This document shows positions 25,001 to 39,004 of a stretch of DNA of 64,000 nucleotides, piece by piece (positions within the stretch are counted from its first letter, which is position 1; each line of letters begins with the position of its first letter). Source of the stretch: Centropus unirufus (taxonomy: Eukaryota; Chordata; Aves; Cuculiformes; Centropidae); NCBI GenBank assembly GCA_013397695.1, contig VYZI01000074.1:2701654-2765653 (forward strand), written 5' to 3'. The notes under the pieces are model-generated. The model ran no database searches, had not been told where the DNA came from, and worked only from the letters and a program-made list of their open reading frames with translations. A program made the position numbers and the translations under genes.

Positions 25001-27410
25001 GATTGAATTTGCTGAGTTCATGATTGCAACTTAGCCAAAATCTTCCATCAGCCTGATTTTGTTAAAGATGGGGGGTTCCTCCTCACTCTATGGACCCACC
25101 CAGGATCCATAACCCCTAAGGAGAGCTTAGATACAGGGAGACTCGCTCGCCTGCTAGGGGCTGCCCTGGTGGGGGCTGCCAAGGAGGGACAGGGACCTCA
25201 TCAGGCAGAAAGCGTTGGCTTGGTGGCCGCGGTTGGGTAGAAGGCAGAAGAAAGAGACAGATGCCAGAGGGGAAGGTAAGGAGGCTTGTGCACAAAGAAC
25301 TGTACTGGAAGCTGAGGATGAAGAGCAGCGCTTTGCCCTGACTCATCACAGTTGAGACCACCATCAAAATGGGAGCAGCTCTCCTTCTGCTCCTGATTTC
25401 CACACAGAGACCTTCTGAGGAAAAGTGTTTCCAGCCACGATTCACAGTCAAACTGCGCTTTAGGAGCAGTGAGAAAACCTCAGAGCGTCTGGAGATACAA
25501 TGTGGTTAGGCAATGCAACGTTCAAATAAACATTGATTTTTGCTTCATTCTCCCCTAGGCCAGCTCCAGGTTTCACTGACCTCGGGCCTTTTCCTCATGG
25601 TTGCTGCTGAGCTCATCCCCTCCCCAGTGACTGTCTGAGGAAGGCGGGATGTCCAAGAAACTGGTGGGACCTGGGAAACCCAGATCCCCTCTTTCAACTA
25701 AAATTGTCCTCCGTGACCTTTGCCGAGACACTCCCTCCACCCACAGCTTCTGTCTGGCATTGATAAAAGCAGAAAACATATTTATCTAAAAAATTGTCTT
25801 GTGAGGATGAAATCTAGTTATGACTGCAAGAGCCTTAGACGCTGTATGATGAAGACTATGCAAGTGTATGGGTAAAAAGCAGCTTTACATGAAGGTTCTC
25901 TTGGCAGCTGCCTCACATACTGCCCTTTGACTAAGCAAACCCAAACTTCAATATTTCCGGAATGAAAGAGCTTAAAGAAAAGACTGAAGCACATGGAAAG
26001 AGGGGAAACCCTCACAGAATTATCTGCAGAAGTGCTTTCTTTGCCTTAAAAGTATGGATTAAAAAAAGATAGGTCTTTTGGAGAGATCAAACTAAGTCCT
26101 TTCTGGTCTCAGAAACAGGTATCTCTATATGCTCCAGTAAATCACACTCCTGACCCCTCCTGCCTCCTCTTACCCCAAGGCTTGGCCATGGTGGGTTTAT
26201 GAGCTAATTTTTAACTGAACTGAGAATCTCTTATGTGAAAACTGCTATGTTATTCCAAACAGGGCTTGACCATAACCCGTTTTGTCATGCTGATCTAAAT
26301 TGCCTATACAAACACTTTCATACAGATCTAGCTGCCTCCTTTGGGGATAAGAGGATGCTGATATAAAAATGCAGGGATAGCAAGCACTACTGCTCTGATC
26401 CTTGCTCCCAAGGCACTGGAGCTGGGAGCTGCAGGCATGTAATCACCCCTCTGCAGCACACACATCTGAAAGCCGTCAGCTCCCAAATCCTCTTGTGAAT
26501 CCAGCTTGAAAAATGGAAACCTTTTGTTTCTGAAATAGACAAACTTTTGTGATTTTTTTCTGATGATTTACTCACCCTCACTCCCCCTAAAATTTTGGCT
26601 GAAGCTTAGTCACTAGATCTGATCCAAATTCAAAAATAGCTTTGGCTGCATGTGGGGAGAGAAAGGCCTGACTCCAGCATGATGTTCCAAAAATCTGGGC
26701 TTTTGTGTGCATGTAAGCTGGGGGAGCTTGGTTTGTTTTATTTAATGGCCTATCAGACCTCATCCTGTGCTGTTTCTGCTTTGCTGGTGCTGTATACTCA
26801 AGAGTTTTGACAAGACGTTAACACAGTGTACTCAATACGCACTTGGTTCACAGTACTTCTTGCTCATCACCATCTGAGCTGCTTTCTAAATAAGCCAAGA
26901 AGGCTCTTCATGATTATGATTTTCATATTTCCATGATAATCCAAGCTTTTTTTTAATAGATAAGTTCGATGCAAAGGAGGGATTCTTTTGGTATCCAAGT
27001 TGGCAAATAAAATTGGGGAGGGAGCATTTTTTTTGTTTCCTTTTTAACTTTGGCTTTTAAAGACAGTTTGATTTGACTTTTTTCCAGTATGACAAGCTTC
27101 TCCCTCTTTCAAATCCCACAGTTGCCTTTTCTAAAATTCTTCCATTCTTTAAATCTCCATGTTTGGACTTTCTTAGCCAAGTTATTTGAATCAAAATTTA
27201 AATCAAAGGGTTTTGTTTTAATCTAGTGTTCAGGGACTAGGAAGGATATTTTCTCCTCTGCTTGGGTAACTTTTTGATCTTGCATATCCTACAGGTGGTA
27301 GAGACTAGAAACTTGAGGCTCATTCCTGATTCTCCAGTGCAGGAGCAAGGAAAGTGTCAGACCAGAGCAGGATAATGGGCAAGATATTGCACCCCTGTTT
27401 TGCGTCACCT
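22076..27410. other. Unique noncoding DNA, no gene recognised
   Basis: No gene is visible. 23.88-24.2 kb is an AT-rich block with many TAAT/ATTA cores that could be a conserved noncoding element. 25.1-25.45 kb is more G+C-rich with a 111-codon minus-strand frame (25116-25451) of no recognisable family. Other frames are short and overlap each other. Confidence 0.5.
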
Positions 27411-27490
27411 GTGAACAATCTGATCCATTCCATTGGCTTCTATGGAGTCAATTCTCCTGAATAAAGGTCTTAATCTGTATGATCTGAGGT
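27411..27490. repeat. Possible old palindromic repeat relic
   Basis: The segment CTGATCCATTCCATTGGCTT, then CTATGGAGTCAATTCTCCTG and, at the far end, CTGTATGATCTGAGG resembles the centre and one arm of old amniote palindromic repeats with the 'ccattgacttcaatgga' core. Symmetry is weak after decay. Confidence 0.38.
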
Positions 27491-28415
27491 AGGCTTATCT
27501 GGCCTTAAGGAAAACAAGAACACTTGTTAATTGGGTTATAAAAATTGTCTCTTGGAAAGGAGAGGACATGTGTGAAGAATTGAGTAAACAGTAAACGGAG
27601 TCAGCCCTGATAGCTCTATGAAACCTGTTCTTGGTCTCCCCCTCAAAATATAACCAACTGCAGCCAAATGTGTCTCCAACACTGTTTTTGAGGTGGCCCC
27701 AGTGTTTTTTTTCACAATGCTAGTGACAGGATTCCTTGGCATGCAGCCTGGACTCAGCTGCTTCTGTCATAGGAAAGGGACTGTTGGGTTTTCCCTGCTG
27801 TCTCCTGCTAAATTCAGTTGCTATGCCATACTGAAAGCATCCTGGGAATGGAAAGTTTTGTTTCCTTATGGATGCTGTTGTAATAAACTGGACCCAGAGT
27901 CACTGCTGAGATTCCATGTGCATTCTGCACAACCAGGGCTTTGCACATGCAGAGCACTTCATCACCATCAGCGCGCTGCTACAGTCAGTAGCAGCCTCTA
28001 GGCAGGGGAGGACAGGATTGTTTTCTCCATAGGAAATGGGAAAAGCAGTGCAGGGAGGCTGGTGCATGATCAAAACCACTCAAACAGTTGGTGCTGGAGC
28101 ATGGCTTTGAAGGTATTCATCCTTGGCCAAGTGACCCAGGACTGAGAAAAATGTCTGTGCCTTCTGTCTTTCTCCCTCTGAATTCCTGGTTAAGACAGAG
28201 CCTGTGGCAACCTGAGCATGGCTGTCTGTCTTGTTTAGTGTCCTGCAAACTGAAGGGCTACCTTCCACATTTGTGATTGTCATAGTTTTCAAAGGCTTTG
28301 CTGGCAAGTTCCAGTCAATCTTAGAGGATTATTTTCAAGCTATCATCTTGAGTTGGTGACTGGCTTTCAATCAGAGGGAGCATTTATATCCTTTTACACA
28401 TTTATCTACAGCAAT

Positions 28416-28444
28416 AAAACCAGAAAACCAGAAAACCAGAAAAG
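28416..28444 (+). repeat. (AAAACCAG)3 minisatellite-like run
   Basis: Three tandem copies of an 8-base unit AAAACCAG, then AAAAG. Directly visible and short. Confidence 0.9.
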
Positions 28445-31400
28445 AAGGGAAACCAAGTTTCTTCTGTATCTCTATAGATTCTGCAAATTGTTCCATGGCT
28501 GTAAACAGTTGATCCTGTCTCCTCTGTTGATAACAGCATGTGTGTGCTTATGCCGTACACCCCTACCAAAGCCCCTCAGCAATTCCTGTTTATTTGACAT
28601 GCTTTATAAAGTAACGCGTCAATTTGAAAATCATTAGGTATTCCTACCAGGAGTCAAAGACCACATTCAGAGTGGATTACATGCATGTTTCTTAAAAGTG
28701 TTAATGTGCTAATATGCTGGTTACTTGATCCAGGCAAAATGCCATGATATTCCACATGAGCAAAATACCACGGTTCTTGGAGATTTCATATAAATATTAC
28801 CCACTGTGTTTCCACATTTGAAGTGTTCTACTTGTCTATTAAAATCAACAAGCTGGAACAAGTATCTGGAAATAAGTGATATTACTAATTTATTTATGAG
28901 CTTCAGCTTCAGGTTCTTTTTAATAAAATACCCCACAAATAAGGAACAGGATGTGAATCTTACTGTTATTTCATGTATACCGTGTAAATATTTCAGCTAC
29001 GCCTTGCAGCAATAAAAGCACATTATATACACTCTGCATTACCATTGTGACCAATAATGTTTGACTTACTGTACTGTATTTAGTCCAAACCCCAAGCAGA
29101 GTCAGGGCAACACCATGGCTGTTATTACAATATGCTGCAAATATGGAACTAGACTTGCAATGAATAAGGCCTCACACTGAAAAAAACTCTTGTTCATTAT
29201 GAAGCTGTTCGGATTATAGGGTAGTCCTGACTCCGTTAAAGAGTAAAAATTTCAGAACAGGGGTGGGATAAGGACGCACAAACATTAACTAATCTGTGAT
29301 TTTGCAACTCACGATGTGGTCCCTGCTGTTTCTTGCAAAGCAAAAGCATTAATGGGAAAATAAGTTGACTTTTGGTAAAGCAGGACCACAGTAGTACGTC
29401 TACAGGTTTTAACTAGACCTTTCCAGCACTCTCGCCAGTAGGAATTACTGGGTCACTTCCACTTTTTGTCTTTTATACTTAAGCTCAAAGGGCTTTTTCC
29501 CCATGTTGCAAAGCTCAGTATTTGGCTCTTACTGACTCCCTCTGCTTATCAAAGGGAGCACCAAGAAAGTTCTTAGCCTGCAGGAGGCTACAATGCTTTG
29601 CAACATCTAATGGGAAGAAACCTTTCCCCAGATGAACATGGTGCCAGTACGGAACAGTTTTATTTCCTTCTGTTTGCTGTCCTGAAATCTTGCTCAATAT
29701 GAGAAACACCTGTATTTCCTCTAGCTCAGTCTCAGATGCTTTTATTGTGGGATTGGGCACCTTATTTTTTCAGAAGAGTATACTCAATGGCGCTGACTGT
29801 GAGTCTAAACATACAGATACCTCTTGGCCCTATAATAGGGACATGTGATTTACATTGCTTGGTATTAATGAGGGAACTGTGTGTGTGGTTTTAGATCTCA
29901 ATATACTGCTAAGCTAGATCACACTACAAGCCATCTTTTCTTCCTTTTCACCTTTTCTTTAAATTAGCAAAATGCCCTGGGAAAAATATTTCTCATCGGT
30001 TAAGAATTTCTTCAGGCATTTATTTGTGATCAATTGCAAGTTTCCCTTCTTCTCTCCTTCCTCCCCCCAGATTGGGCCACTGAGCTGAAGAACCTCACAT
30101 TTTCTCAGTGCTTCTTTACCAGCTACTTTTATGCATGTACCCATCATTTAAGGCTTAAGTACAAGTTGACTTATACGCATTCCTTGGGTATAGATTTCAC
30201 TTTGTGTAGCTGCCAGAAACTTACATTCATCTTATCAAGGGTATCACATGAGCCATAAGGAGAGAGCAGTCCATATATCTTCGTATTCAGTGTTAGAGGC
30301 TTGGGCCTGACCATCTGCCATCTCTAAACCTTTGATACAACCTCTGCTACAGCTGAACTTTAACAAATGTCTTTTATTCAGAGTGGACATGGGATACGAG
30401 TTAGGCTAGAAAACCACCACCGGAGACAGATGTGCAAATGATGTCACAGCTGGGAAGACACCAGGCTTACAGGACCGATAACGATGTACAGAATCTTTTC
30501 TTTTGGATCATGTTTTTCTCAAGTTGCCAGTACTTACAGTGGAAAATTACCATCTGAGCTCCATTTGCGACATCTGGCACATGAATGATGCAATCTTATC
30601 TCCTTCCCAAGCTGGTCAAGGATCTGCGGAGTCTGACCAACGTTGCTATCCCTGCCGGTAGCCTCAACTGCCATGGGGAAAATACTTGATCATTTGGTCC
30701 CTCAACAGAATCACTCCTCTGTCCATCTGCACCTGTGGGTGGCCCCAACTGCCACTGCCCGCGTTTTAGGCTCTTGGTTTCGGTACCCAAGTACTAAACC
30801 TTGTAGGAGATTTGCCTGCTCAATGGAACCTCTGACAGAGGCAATTCAGCCCAGTAAAGGTAGGGGTGTGCTTCTCTGCCTGCAGGCATTGCAGAGAGAG
30901 CCTTGGGTACTCCTTGCAGAGGGGTCTTGTGCAAATGTATAAAATTAGGTGAGGTGAATCCTAGCCTTGATCTCTATGCTTTTAAAATTAAGAATTTTTC
31001 ATGAGCACTGAATTTATTAAAAGCTACTGGGACAGCAGTACAGCTAGGATGCAAGTTCAGTAACAGAAGGAAGGGATTTTATAACCCTTTTTAATATCAC
31101 AAGCTTTAATTCATGCTCCAGTAAAAGCAAGCCATATTTTCTTGATATTCTCCCTTTGTTCATTCTTTTGTGAACCAAACTGTTAGTTGGACACAAAATG
31201 AAAAAAGCTCCCCAAACTGTGACTTAGATGGTGGTAGAACTTCAGCTTTCCTGAGGAACAAAAATTAAATAGCCACCCACAGACTAAAATGGTAACATGG
31301 CAAATCAGCCAAAGCTCATCAGCATGTAACCAAGGCTGCATTGTTCTTCTCCTCCTCACTGCCAATAATTTTTGGGTCTAAAGATATTCTGCTATAGTTC

Positions 31401-33226
31401 ATTTCCTGTGCCTAAGAAATTATGTCCAGGATGCCAGAATATCTAAATCTGATAATTACTTTCACTGGCCCACTTGGCACAATTCACTATTATCTGTTTA
31501 AGCTCCCGATTAAATTTTGCAGTGAAAAAGTGATGCTAAAATTGGTTTAGAGCATCCCTAAAGGCAAGCAGAAGACAGTGGTGTAGGTTCCCTTAGAATG
31601 ACAATGTTTTGATGTCAAGGCAGCAGCCTCGATCAAAGCCCATCACTGACTTGTGGAAATGCTTCTGTCAAGGCTGTTGTAAGCTAATATCTACTTCTGT
31701 GCAGCTGAGACTTGGATTGGTTTTCCAGTGCCATTAGAGTGAAATGGTAGGGGGGAATAAACGTTTTAAGGTTCTTTAGCTTGTGTGAGTGGGTCTCTGA
31801 GTTACCAGAAATCTGTTCCAATCCAGCTGAGAAAAAACAGTCAAGTTTTCACATAAGTATTACTCCTTAATAATGCCATTTCCCTGCGGCCATTCAATAT
31901 TTAGTTTCAGTTCATAGGGCTCTTAAATTGACTTAGTGATACAGCATAATCCTGGAGCTATCCTGTCTCTAATCCTATAACAATATATTTTGTCATTTCA
32001 AAAAATGGTCTCTTTTTTAAAATTTTTTTTTGTTTGTCCCAAAGGCAAAGTCAAGTCATGCTCCAAGAATGTGTCTATTGTAGCCAAAAGAGGAAATCTG
32101 ACTAACCAAAATGTTATCAGCAATTAACAAAATAGTTTAACGATTTTTTTTCAGCATTTCAGAAAAAGTAAAATAAAACACCATCTCAGACTAAGCCTAT
32201 TTAGCTGCATTATGCTTTGGTACACTGCCAATATTCTTTATAACAGAGATTTAGAAGTTAATAGTATCGCAGATTAGAAATTGGTATCAGTTACAGAACT
32301 GTGCAAAGTGATTTCTTTGCATTAAGACATAACAGCTGAAATGAATAAAATACATCTTTCTTGTTTTTTTTTCCATTTAGCTGTAATTTCAGTTTTGGCA
32401 TGCTGGCCAAATCTCCTGGCAGGATGGCCCCATTCCTCCTTCAAAGAAGACCAGGAAGAATTTTAAAAAAGGAAATGTCTATCATAGTTTATCCAGCAAA
32501 AAAAGTATCCTGAAACCACCAGTCCCTCCTCTCCTGCCTTTACATGTAGCACAGAAAACTCTGCTTAAAAAATAAACAAACAAAAGGAAACTCTTGATGT
32601 GCCTCAGCACAAGAGCGGAACCTGCTCTGGCCAGACTCACAGCTGGTGAAGGCTGGTGTCTACAGGGTGGCCTTGAGCAGCCGCATTACACCCTCGAGGC
32701 TGGGGCTTTCACCTGCTGAAACCATTTTCACTGTCCTGAGATGCTTTGATGGTAACAAAGGTGTCCCCAGATCTGCCTTGCATGAACCTGGACTTGAACT
32801 TTCCCTGTCTGCCAGCAGGCACAGCTGAACCTACCTGCTCCTCTAGGTGGGTCTGTAGAAACAAATGCTCCCCACGACCCACGTCCAATGGAAATGTTTT
32901 CAGGCACTCCTGCAGAGGGAAGCGTGAAGACCTGGGTAGGCGCATTTTCTTGCTCTCCTATAGCACTTCACAGCTATAGCTAAAAATGCTGCATGAGAAC
33001 CTTCAAGTTGTCCAAAAGGTATTAATTAAAATTTGCTGGGAGAAGAAAAATCATCACAGAAAGCCCATTGATTAGATTCAATAAGTCCCTGTTTTTAAAA
33101 ATGGAATCTGGTGCCCCAGTGTAATGTTTTAAACTGATCTTAGTCAAATACCTCAGTGATTCAGCATGTGCCATTCCACATTGAGGATTTATTACAGACT
33201 TAATAACATAAGTAATTTTAATGGAC

Positions 33227-33262
33227 TGAGTGTGTGCACATGTGTGTGTGCATGCATGCTCG
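33227..33262 (+). repeat. TG-rich microsatellite
   Basis: An imperfect GTGTGTGCACATGTGTGTGT-type run followed by GCATGCATGC. It is alternating purine-pyrimidine, and on the minus strand it creates the His/Cys/Thr repeat in an otherwise unremarkable frame. Confidence 0.85.
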
Positions 33263-34201
33263 TAAGGGATTATAGCTTTCCAACTACTAATTTCCTTGCA
33301 AATTAAAATGTTAATATTTGAGCCACAGTTGAAAGTCCCCAGCAACAAACAAAAGTTAAGCTGAGTTGTTAGCACACAGAGAAAGCACAGAAATTTTGCC
33401 AACATCACTGATTTGAGTTTTATGTAGCTAATAGCTTATAAACACTTAATTGGACTTTGTGCAAAAATGTGTTTCCGGGCTGAAACCACCTGCCATGTCT
33501 GATCTCAAATAAATGCTACCTGCTGAGGATCAGCCTTTGACAAACATGTGGGAAAATTCGTTCTTAGTCCAGCAAAGTGCCACCCGACATCAGAATGAGT
33601 CCTGTCTCACCAAGGACTGCAGGGTTTGGATCACAGATTAAAAGAAGCCCATGATGTAGCAGATGCAGCTGTAATCCAGATAGGAGTGTTTTTCATGGCT
33701 GCTTATCAAGGGCTGTCCCTTATCAGGAAAGCCATCGTTTATCATTCTGATCTATTAATAATTCCAGGCAGGGCAAAATAGCAAAAATATTTTTATTTAG
33801 AGAAACCATTAACAGTAATGTGGTGTGTGAAATGTTAACCATTAGTGAGTTCTTAATGGGCAAGTAAAGCTGGCTTTATATGTTATAAAAGGTCCTATGT
33901 TAAAAAAATTATATCATAGCGATCTTCAGGGAAGACACTTGCACAAAACTTCATAGCCATGGGAAGACCCTTTGCACACATGAACAGCTTCATGCAGGAG
34001 CAGTCACAGATGGGTGTGTAGGAACCACTGACAACAGCCAGGTCCTCCATGCTCCGGATGAACTCTCTGTCCTGAGCAGATTCCTGCTTCCTTTAGCAGA
34101 AACTCTGGCAAGATGTAAGAGGTCCTTTAGTGAAGATTCTTTTGAAGATGTGCTTAGATAACATGTACCAGGGCGGCCCTGTGGGAAGAAGAGCATCATC
34201 C

Positions 34202-34385
34202 CAGAATCACAGAATTGTTTATGTTGGAAGCAACCTTTAAGATCATAAAGTCTAACCGTAAACCAAACACTGCCAACTCCACCACTGAACCATGTCCTTA
34301 AGCACCACATCTACTGGGCTTTTAAATACCCCAAAGGATGATAACTCCACCACTTCCCTGGCCAGCCTGTTCCAACGCTCATTGT
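34202..34385 (-). mobile_element. CR1 LINE, short 3' tail
   Basis: Minus-strand CR1 3' end of about 180 bases. The low-coordinate side starts CAGAATCACAGAATTG and continues TTGGAAGCAACCTTTAAGAT, the antisense of the CR1 tail. CACCACTTCCCTGGCCAGCC plus TGTTCCAACGCTCA near the upper end is the antisense of the NRLARE-type coding block that precedes the ORF2 stop. Strongly 5' truncated and inactive. Confidence 0.9.
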
Positions 34386-37300
34386 TTCCTGTTATTTCCT
34401 AAATCAGACCCATAACAGTGTTATCAGAAAGCCATGTTATAGAGTGCTTTTTATCTTGGAGGCATTTGGCAAGATCACATTACCAAATCAATTCTTCTTT
34501 ATCTTTGCATTATTCAGTAGGAAAACAAACATTATGTTTTACAACGCTGGACATAGCCTTTCTGGGAAGTTTATGAGCCACCTTTGGAATATGATTTTCA
34601 GCAACATCCAGGCTACAGTGAGAGTAAACATGAATAAAGCAGTATTTGATTTATAAACCTGTTTAGACTGAAAAGACGCTCCTCAGCTGCACCGTAGGAC
34701 AATGCATCCCTTGGCCATGTCAAGCTGCATGGGGCCCTGTGCGGCAAGCTTTTTTGTTTCTTGCCAAAGAAAACCTCTGCCTGCTCTGAGACAGCCTGCA
34801 GCCTGGGTTCCTCAGAAAGCAGTTCATTGCCAGCCCTGGGAAGCGAACAGCAGAAGGTGGGAACGTGGAAAAGCTTCTGCTGAGGCTTCTCTGTTCGTGA
34901 CTTGAAGAAATGCAGATTCAAGTGAAAAACACCAGGACAAAAGGTTGTTGTGCAAATGTAACCCTACTGATGCAGCTATCCCAAATCCCACAGTGATTGG
35001 CTACCACATCCTCGCTCTCTGGGACTGATGAAGGTTTGTCTGCATCCCAGGATAGGGAGAACTTATCAGTATGGATCAGGTGAAGAAATAGCATCACTGA
35101 GGGCCAGGAAGGAAGGTGGAACCGTGGCAGCATGGACAAAAGTAGGCTTAAGCTTCTCCAGAAGGTAATCCCCTACTCAAACAAGGCATAGAGCAACCTT
35201 TGAGGCGCCTTTCTCACACCTGCTTCAGGATAGAATGAAACCCCAATGGGAGAGAATCTCTCTCCTTTGACTGTGAGCTACTTTATATCAGTTTAAATTT
35301 TGTGCTACATTAGTGAAAGCTTTATTTAATTAAATAACATTATCTAAACAATATTTTAACTGTGTGAAAAAAAGAGGCATTTTTCTTCTTGGAAAGAAAT
35401 ACCATGGAATTTAAACAATTGGAGTTTTGTTCTGATTTGGAGTGGGAACAAGCTTGAACTTGTCAAAATATGTCCAGAAATGGAAATTCCATTTTTTTTA
35501 ACCAGCTATATTGCCAATGCTTGCTATTTCCCTGGAAATACCCAAAATATTTATATTTTTGTAAGATCCAGTGTATCTTTATCTGAAAGAAAAAAAATAT
35601 TTTAAGTTGGTGCAGAGAAGAAATAAAAAATATATTGCACCCCTGGGAGTCCAAATCAATAAAAAATGGGGAAAACCTACTTTTACATGCATATCATTCA
35701 TCAATCATTTCTGGGACAACCTCTTGGTTTTGCAAGGCTTGCTGCCTGATTTTTAAACATATTCGTTTTTTTTTTTATTCTGACTCACACAACCCAGAAA
35801 TTGTTGGTTGGAGGGAAGTCATAGGGTTTGCTCAACACAGCTATCTTCCCTGTAGGAGCAAAAAGGCTGTGAGCATGTGGAATTATTAATACAAGGAGGC
35901 TGATAGTATTGTAGATGTTTTGCATTAGGAAAACTTGAAATCTAGGGTGCTGCCTGCTCAGGATTTCCTGCATCATATTCCAACCACCAAAACACCATTT
36001 TGCTCATTTTCTGTGTTTTGCTCCAGCAATGTCATCCTCCTGTCAGATTTTAGGTCAATCCCTGAGGTGATGTACAGCCCTTGATGGTCTCATGAAGTGC
36101 CACTTCTCCACAGTCTCATGGATTATAGCACGTGCAAGGCAGAATCCAAAAAAGTAAAGGTTCTAAGAGACTCATGGCTTTTTTCCCATTAACCGTGGAG
36201 AACAAGATCCTCAGAGGGCGTTCATAGCCCTAGTTAATGCCTGGAGGAAGGGGTGGGAATGAAATTGGGCCAGGGGCTAGGTAGGGTGAGCAGCCTGTGT
36301 GCAGACTACCAGCCTGCAACAAAGACCTTGGCTTCTCCATCCCAGGTTTAGGAGAGGAGTGAGGACTGGATTCCCCCTCTCTGTGCAAAACTTGCTCTGC
36401 TGGTGGAGTGGGACATCAGGGTTTTGGTATGAAGGCCAAGCTGCCTGGTCACCAAGATGTCTGGGAGGGCTGAGCTGAGGTGAGGAGGGCAGAGGTAAAG
36501 GGGTGAGAGGATTCCCCAGATCTCCTCACCCTTGCTTTCTGTCTCTCTCCTGTAGTACTCCTGGCCTGGTTTTGTCTTTGATTGTCCAGGGCAGTTTGCA
36601 TACTTTGAGTATTCCCCCAAAGCAGGACAGGAGAGAGGCACTAAGGTGGGATCCCAATGGTTGTGCCATGGACTCTTTTTTAATACCCTTGTCATGCTAT
36701 ATAAAATGAGCCCATAAGGCTTTTCCAGATATTATGGCCTGTCTTGTGGTAAGAGACCTGGCTTTGACCCAAGAAGAGGGAATAACAGAACTTGAAGACT
36801 TTATGGCTGGGGCTTTGTACAGAGTAAACTCTGGATTACATATATCAGGCAGTGCAAATGCATGGACCTGTAATGTGTCTGCTCGGGTCCTAGCTAATCC
36901 CAACAGGTGCCATACAGACATTCTGCACATTAAAGATTTGTTGAGGGGATGAGGATAAAAATAGCAAGCCTCTGGGAGAAAAAGTACATTTAAAAGTAAT
37001 TTTTGTTCTCATATAAATGCTGTACTTGCAAACAAATTTCTCTCCCCACACAAGAATCACATACGCTAATTTTATTTATGCTCATATGCAGTTTGGAAGA
37101 GAGTCTCAAATATGCCGATCCAGCATTGTCGGAATTAAAGAAATTAATAAAAACAACTCAAAGCAGCTGGTTGAAACAATTATGCTTTTCACAGAAAGCC
37201 TTACAGACTGCACAGAAAGTTATGAAAATAATCCTTTCAATTAGTGTGTGGTCAGTGCACCTGCAAAGGAGACTTGTCCAAGTAAAAGTATCAACTAGTG

Positions 37301-39004
37301 TCAATGAGAACAATTCATGAATTCATCACAAGGGCCTTTTTCTATTACCACATTTACACAGATGTGAATCCCTGGGGTGCAGACACCAGAAGGGTAACCC
37401 TACTGTAATCCAAAGAGCATGAGAAACATGAGTTCAGATCAGGAAAGCTATTAATTTTTTTTTATATTTGACTTCAGCATCCTTTCCCCTCTTGCACATA
37501 CTGCATTTAATAATCATATCTATCTACTTTTCTTGCCCTGCACAGCTCTCTAGAAAGAAATAACACATTAATCCTGGTAAAAAATGATGTCAGCTAAAGG
37601 ACCTTAGAAGAGCAAAGGCATTTACAGCTCTCTAATTTTATCACCTGAACCATAACTTTAAATTAATTTATCATTGGTAGAACAATTATTGTATTATCAT
37701 CAGGTTTTAAGTCATTGTTTCTGTGTTCATGCATCACATCTCATTATATATTGCCGAACCGGTCATTAAAGCAGAGTGATATTAGAGGGGACAAGTGAAT
37801 ATTTTCAAGAAAAATGTTGAAAGAATGGGAAGACCTGAAGCAAAAATAGCTGAAAACAAAGTCAAATTTGTAGCTCAATAAGAAAACAGTACAGTCCTGA
37901 AACTAAATAAAAACATTAAGGACAGAAAAGGCAAAGATTGTGATGTTTATCAGCAGCTTGTGGGCAGGGGACTTTATTTTAATTAAAGTATGTAGTCATC
38001 AACTTCTTCCATACCCAGGTATAATAGCCTCTTGGTTTCAGCATTTAAAGTAAAAGTGAGCAGGGTGTATGTCACAAAGTCAGGTCACGAAGGAATTGCT
38101 CTGCTATCAAAGACCTTGGCACACCTTGAAAATCAAGATGAACAACAGTTTGTCCAAATTGCTTTAACAGTTTTCCCCAGCAAAAAAACCTCAATACTGG
38201 TGGTAGCGAGGCTTTGTAAAAAGTGCGGCTCTTTCATATTTGACTGGTTTTAGCACTGTTTCCTTTCACTTTTTAATTGATAACTAATAAAAGATGCTTA
38301 CTGGTATGATATGGCACATGCTTCCTCATCACCTCTTATTGTAGTCTATGCAACAAAGAAAAAAAAAAAAAGTAGAACAGAGGTATTTATTTGTAATGTA
38401 TTCTCTGTTGTCCACTCAGACAAGTGAGAAAGCCCTGACCAGCTGTAATGCTTGTGATTGGGATGTGCCCTGGGATTTGCTGCACCATAAATATAGAAGT
38501 CGAGGAAGCTCCAGAGCTGCTGGATGTCAGTGACACCCCCGATATTGGAAAAACAACTCCATCTCTACCTCCAGGGAGGGGGCCAGGATGCAGCAGGACT
38601 GCCCTGTCCATCTCCTATTGATCAGCATGCACGTTAGCCGAGGGGGAGACAAAAAGAATAAGCAAACCACAACTTCCATTTGGAGCTGTTAAATGGTATG
38701 TAGAAAGTACTGAATGGAAACAGCATGGTAGAGCAAAGCTCTCCTTCGTGGCTCCAGGGAAGCTAACGTGTTTCCACTAGCATGGAGAAGAGTGGACTTT
38801 AGTACCTGCTCACCAAACCAGGAAAATGAGATAATAAAAGTTTGTCTTGCTTGATCTGGAGTGCATTGTGCCTTCAGTGACTAGCATTCAGGGGTGTTAA
38901 TGAGGACAGGGTTTGGTCCAGAGGTTTTATTTCCTCACTTGTCTTTTTCTGGAAAAGAGGCTGACTTTCACAGAGCCTTGTCCCTGGAGAAGTCATTTGC
39001 ACCT
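34386..39004. other. Unique noncoding DNA, no gene recognised
   Basis: No gene is recognised. Frames of about 100-115 codons (34613-34921 and 36348-36695, both minus) show no domains. 37.01-37.77 kb is CpG-poor and AT-rich with dense TAAT/ATTA cores and E-box-like CAGCTG, a composition often seen in conserved enhancers, though conservation cannot be judged here. Confidence 0.5.

Larger units (their letters stand above)
27491..34201. other. Unique noncoding DNA, no gene recognised
   Basis: No gene or clear transposon. Frames reach about 128 codons (33022-33408, minus) but run through a TG-repeat and lack domains. The block 28.69-29.06 kb is AT-rich with many homeodomain-like cores. Small simple repeats are listed separately. 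Confidence 0.5.
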
